Shown here: positions 5,463 to 6,924 of the stretch, in pieces
Layout of the letters: every line of letters begins with the position of its first letter
Numbering within the stretch: position 1 is the first letter of the stretch
From: Bacteroidota bacterium
GTDB taxonomy: Bacteria; Bacteroidota; Bacteroidia; Chitinophagales; Chitinophagaceae
Assembly (NCBI GenBank): GCA_023391015.1
Contig: JAEWBT010000003.1
Span: 1-6,924 of the forward strand
Length of the DNA: 6,924 nt
Direction of reading: 5' to 3'
Program-made: the position numbers and the translations under genes
The notes under the pieces: generated by a model
What the model was told of the DNA's origin: nothing
Seen by the model: the letters and a program-made list of their open reading frames with translations, nothing else
Database searches by the model: none

Positions 5463-6264
5463 TGTGCTAATTAAATTATAGATTTTGTATTATTCTTTCC
5501 TGCAACGCCTTTCGCCTCAACTAATGCTTGGTTAACTCTATTTGTCAACGTGTCAGACTTGTCCTTTCCTTTCTTAAACTCTGTAACACCGCAAGAAACA
5601 GTTAATTTGAATGGTTTTTCATCAACAACGAATGTTGTGTTGGCAATTAGCATTCGTTTCCGTTCAGCTGCCTTAATAGCGTCATTTAAGCTTGTATCGT
5701 TTGCGATGACTACAAATTCGTCTCCTCTTAGAAACTGTCTAAACGTTTCGTCTGTAGCTCTTTTATCATTACCCAGCAATTCACCTAATTTTCCTAGAAT
5801 TTTATCAGCAGTGTTGGGATTATAATCCGTATTGAACCTCTTAAAATCATCAACGTCAATCATTATAATTGAGAAAGTTCTGTCACTAGTAATCTTGTTG
5901 TGTATGTATTCATGAAATGCTTTGTGATTTTTAAGTCCAGTCAATTCATCTGTAAAGTTATCGTTCCGTATAACATGATATTTTCTGTTGAACAGTAATG
6001 AAACGACAAATACAGTTAGCCCAATAATCCCAAGTCCTACTAACAAGATAGTATAAGTTGAAAGATTGACTTTCTTTGTTAGAAATTGTCCAAATGAGGT
6101 TGTGTCAGGAAATAATTTTGTGGCAGCAAATACTAGTATTGCAAGAAGTAACCATTTCAATAGGTCATAAAACACTTTTGACAAAGCGTCTTGTCGAAAC
6201 TTATTTAATGATTTCCTTAAGTAACTCATAAATAGTTTGATGGTTCTAAAAGCATTGCATGCAA
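5270..6264 (-). mobile_element. Putative integron-type gene cassette carrying the RGDEF gene
   Basis: On the minus strand the unit begins TTGCATGCA (after G at 6265). It carries one gene starting 35 bases in, then the complementary TGCATGCAAC and the attC-like fold, ending at the G of the next GTT (5270). One promoterless-looking gene per unit, AT-rich composition and absence of a target duplication at the ends favour a cassette over a transposon. The adjoining unit with the peptidase gene begins at 5269; its distal end below 4567 cannot be placed. Confidence 0.5.
5471..6229 (-). CDS. Membrane-bound GGDEF-type protein (RGDEF variant), putative diguanylate cyclase
   Basis: Probable diguanylate cyclase making c-di-GMP from two GTP at the inner membrane. 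From the ATG at 6229 it has 252 residues: a basic N-terminus, TM1 about 24-40, a short loop, TM2 about 59-80, then one GGDEF domain (about 92-250). Domain marks are FTDELTGLKNHKAF (92-105), IIMIDVDDFKRFN (121-133) with metal-binding Asp125, RGDEFVV (168-174) as the signature loop, and NQALVEAKGVAGKN (233-246). Arg replaces the first Gly of GGDEF; the catalytic D/E pair remains, so activity is plausible but unproven. RATD (157-160) resembles the inhibitory RxxD site but lies two residues further out than usual. The frame is open to 6388, but that extension reads through repeat DNA and is rejected. AT-rich like the peptidase gene, with a cassette-like position between GTTGCATGCA boxes. No sensor domain beyond the TM hairpin. 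Confidence 0.88.
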   Translation of the reverse strand: MSYLRKSLNKFRQDALSKVFYDLLKWLLLAILVFAATKLFPDTTSFGQFLTKKVNLSTYTILLVGLGIIGLTVFVVSLLFNRKYHVIRNDNFTDELTGLKNHKAFHEYIHNKITSDRTFSIIMIDVDDFKRFNTDYNPNTADKILGKLGELLGNDKRATDETFRQFLRGDEFVVIANDTSLNDAIKAAERKRMLIANTTFVVDEKPFKLTVSCGVTEFKKGKDKSDTLTNRVNQALVEAKGVAGKNNTKSII

Positions 6265-6265
6265 C
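6256..6265 (-). repeat. Core box GTTGCATGCA at the 5' end of the RGDEF cassette
   Basis: On the + strand TGCATGCAAC; exact inverted copy of 5453-5462. It lies 26 bases upstream of the RGDEF start codon. The flanks (CCCAT on one side, AGTTG on the other) show no target duplication. Confidence 0.6.
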
Positions 6266-6269
6266 AGTT

Positions 6270-6357
6270 GTATTGCCGCTACCAATGTACGGCAATCCGC
6301 CCGTAGTCCGCAACACGCATAGCGGCAATCTGCCCATATTGGCCGTATTGCCGCTAC
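6270..6357. repeat. ATTGCCGCT repeat/hairpin element upstream of the cassettes
   Basis: GTATTGCCGCTAC occurs twice in direct orientation (6270-6282 and 6345-6357), with an inverted AGCGGCAAT between them (6321-6329) and CGGCAAT at 6290-6296. This allows stems 6272-6278/6290-6296 and 6321-6329/6347-6355. On the minus strand it directly precedes the first cassette core box, where an attI or a preceding attC would sit. ACTCAAC just beyond it fits RYYYAAC, but no matching L arms were found. Confidence 0.65.
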
Positions 6358-6422
6358 TCATGTTGAGTAATCCCCGTTCGCCACACAAAAGTCTTCGTCG
6401 TTTGCCTTATCCCATTAGCAAT

Positions 6423-6680
6423 ATTCCTCTTACAAAATCGTCAATGCGCCTCCCAAAGCGCAGGCATACCCCTTACGATATCGTAAGGGGCATCCCCAAA
6501 GGGCAAACATATCCCTTACGACATCGTCAGTGCCGTTCCCACAGTGTGACTGTATCCCTTACGATATCGTAAGTGCCATACCCAACGTGCCGTCATACCT
6601 CTTACGATATCGTAAGAGCACCTTTCACAGTATAACCCTACCGCTTACGATATCGTCAGTGCCATCCCTACACTTTTGAA
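6423..6680. repeat. Tandem array of six 43-bp units each with a 16-bp palindrome
   Basis: Copies of CTTACGATATCGTAAG begin at 6429, 6472, 6515, 6558, 6601 and 6644: five successive steps of exactly 43 bases. Units 2, 4 and 5 are perfect palindromes; units 3 and 6 have ATCGTCAG on the right; unit 1 is degenerate. The 27 bases between palindromes are diverged copies of one another (around TGCCATCCC...GTG), so the whole 43-mer is the repeat. A decayed seventh copy may lie at about 6380-6422. Forty-three is not a multiple of three, so it is non-coding. The gene-free stretch 6230-6766 is filled by this array, the ATTGCCGCT element and the leader of the next gene. Confidence 0.9.
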
Positions 6681-6766
6681 TGCTTCCTTTTACTAAAATT
6701 TCCTATTTTGTTAGCGTGTTTGTACTTTAGTCTTCGTTTGTTCGCTTCTCAAGTCTTTCTTTTTTT

Positions 6767-6924
6767 ATGCGCGACCTCAGAGTTTACTTCACCAATCCAT
6801 TTAGCGTTCAGCATGGTCCCCTTTCCTGGGCCACCTTCCGCCGCCTCACCGAAGAGCACCTGGCGCGCATCTCTGCCCCCGGTACCCCTGCCCCCATCGC
6901 GGCCTTGGTAGCGCCCACCGCTAC
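6767..6924 (+). CDS. Hypothetical protein, N-terminal fragment
   Basis: An ATG at 6767 opens a frame without stop to the window edge (52 codons visible). It begins MRDLRVYFTNPFSVQHGPLS, followed by WATFRRLTEEHLARI and then an Ala/Pro-rich stretch. I do not recognise a family. There is no signal peptide or membrane segment. The GC-rich third positions match the backbone genes rather than the cassette genes, which supports real coding and marks the end of the AT-rich accessory segment. The leader is AT-rich with no Shine-Dalgarno. Another open frame overlaps from 6708 in a different phase but has a less protein-like composition. Confidence 0.6.
   Translation, partial: MRDLRVYFTNPFSVQHGPLSWATFRRLTEEHLARISAPGTPAPIAALVAPTA

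Noticed and set aside
6230..6388. N-terminal extension of the RGDEF protein from an ATG at 6388
   Set aside because: The extra 53 residues read through the ATTGCCGCT repeats and the cassette core box. The ATG at 6229 gives a normal cytoplasmic N-terminus before TM1.
6237..6572. 111-codon open frame on the + strand through the repeats
   Set aside because: It crosses the cassette box, the ATTGCCGCT element and the 43-bp array. The period is not a multiple of three and no protein pattern is visible.
6423..6680. CRISPR array interpretation of the 43-bp repeats
   Set aside because: The conserved core is only 16 bases, and the intervening 27-base stretches are diverged copies of each other rather than unrelated spacers. 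No cas gene is in the window.
6704..6740. Promoter for the right-edge gene
   Set aside because: TATTTTG and TACTTTAG resemble TAnnTTTG, but no TTTG lies at the required distance upstream, so no site could be chosen.

Overview
The window looks like a chromosomal segment of a Bacteroidota bacterium, perhaps a Chitinophagaceae relative. The signs are MKK-type lipoproteins, a promoter with the TAnnTTTG element, no Shine-Dalgarno sequences before the genes, and the character of the encoded proteins. No database search was possible, so the taxonomy is an inference.

Left part (1-4372), moderately GC-rich, apparently the native backbone. On the minus strand lie the N-terminal part of an acyl-CoA carboxylase carboxyltransferase subunit (1-675, running off the left edge) and, upstream of it, a small hypothetical protein (752-997). 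A spacer made of nine in-phase heptamers separates the two. Divergent from these is an outer-membrane glycine-zipper/OmpA lipoprotein gene (1280-1963), followed by two hairpin terminators. The second also serves the convergent gene of an unrecognised lipoprotein (2212-2970, minus). Divergent from that is sucC, the succinyl-CoA synthetase beta subunit (3102-4319), ended by a perfect 34-bp palindromic terminator. The octamer TTCCGGAA occurs ten times in this part and never to the right of it.

Right part (4373-6766), an accessory region. A cluster of small hairpins (4430-4547) leads into two AT-rich minus-strand genes: an HEIGH zinc metallopeptidase-like protein (4568-5242) and a two-TM RGDEF-domain protein (5471-6229). 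Each gene is bracketed by its own 10-bp inverted repeat of the form GTT...AAC. The roughly 200-bp segment between the genes folds like an integron attC site, and the peptidase stop codon lies inside the core box. This is the layout of integron gene cassettes, here without any integrase in view. Upstream of the cassettes (on their strand) are repeated ATTGCCGCT elements, then a striking tandem array: six copies of a palindrome based on CTTACGATATCGTAAG at an exact 43-bp period.

Right edge. A GC-rich open frame of unknown function starts at 6767 and runs off the window, marking a return to backbone composition. The backbone genes serve central metabolism (acyl-CoA carboxylation, TCA cycle) and the cell envelope. 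The cassette genes have no evident functional link to them and look acquired.
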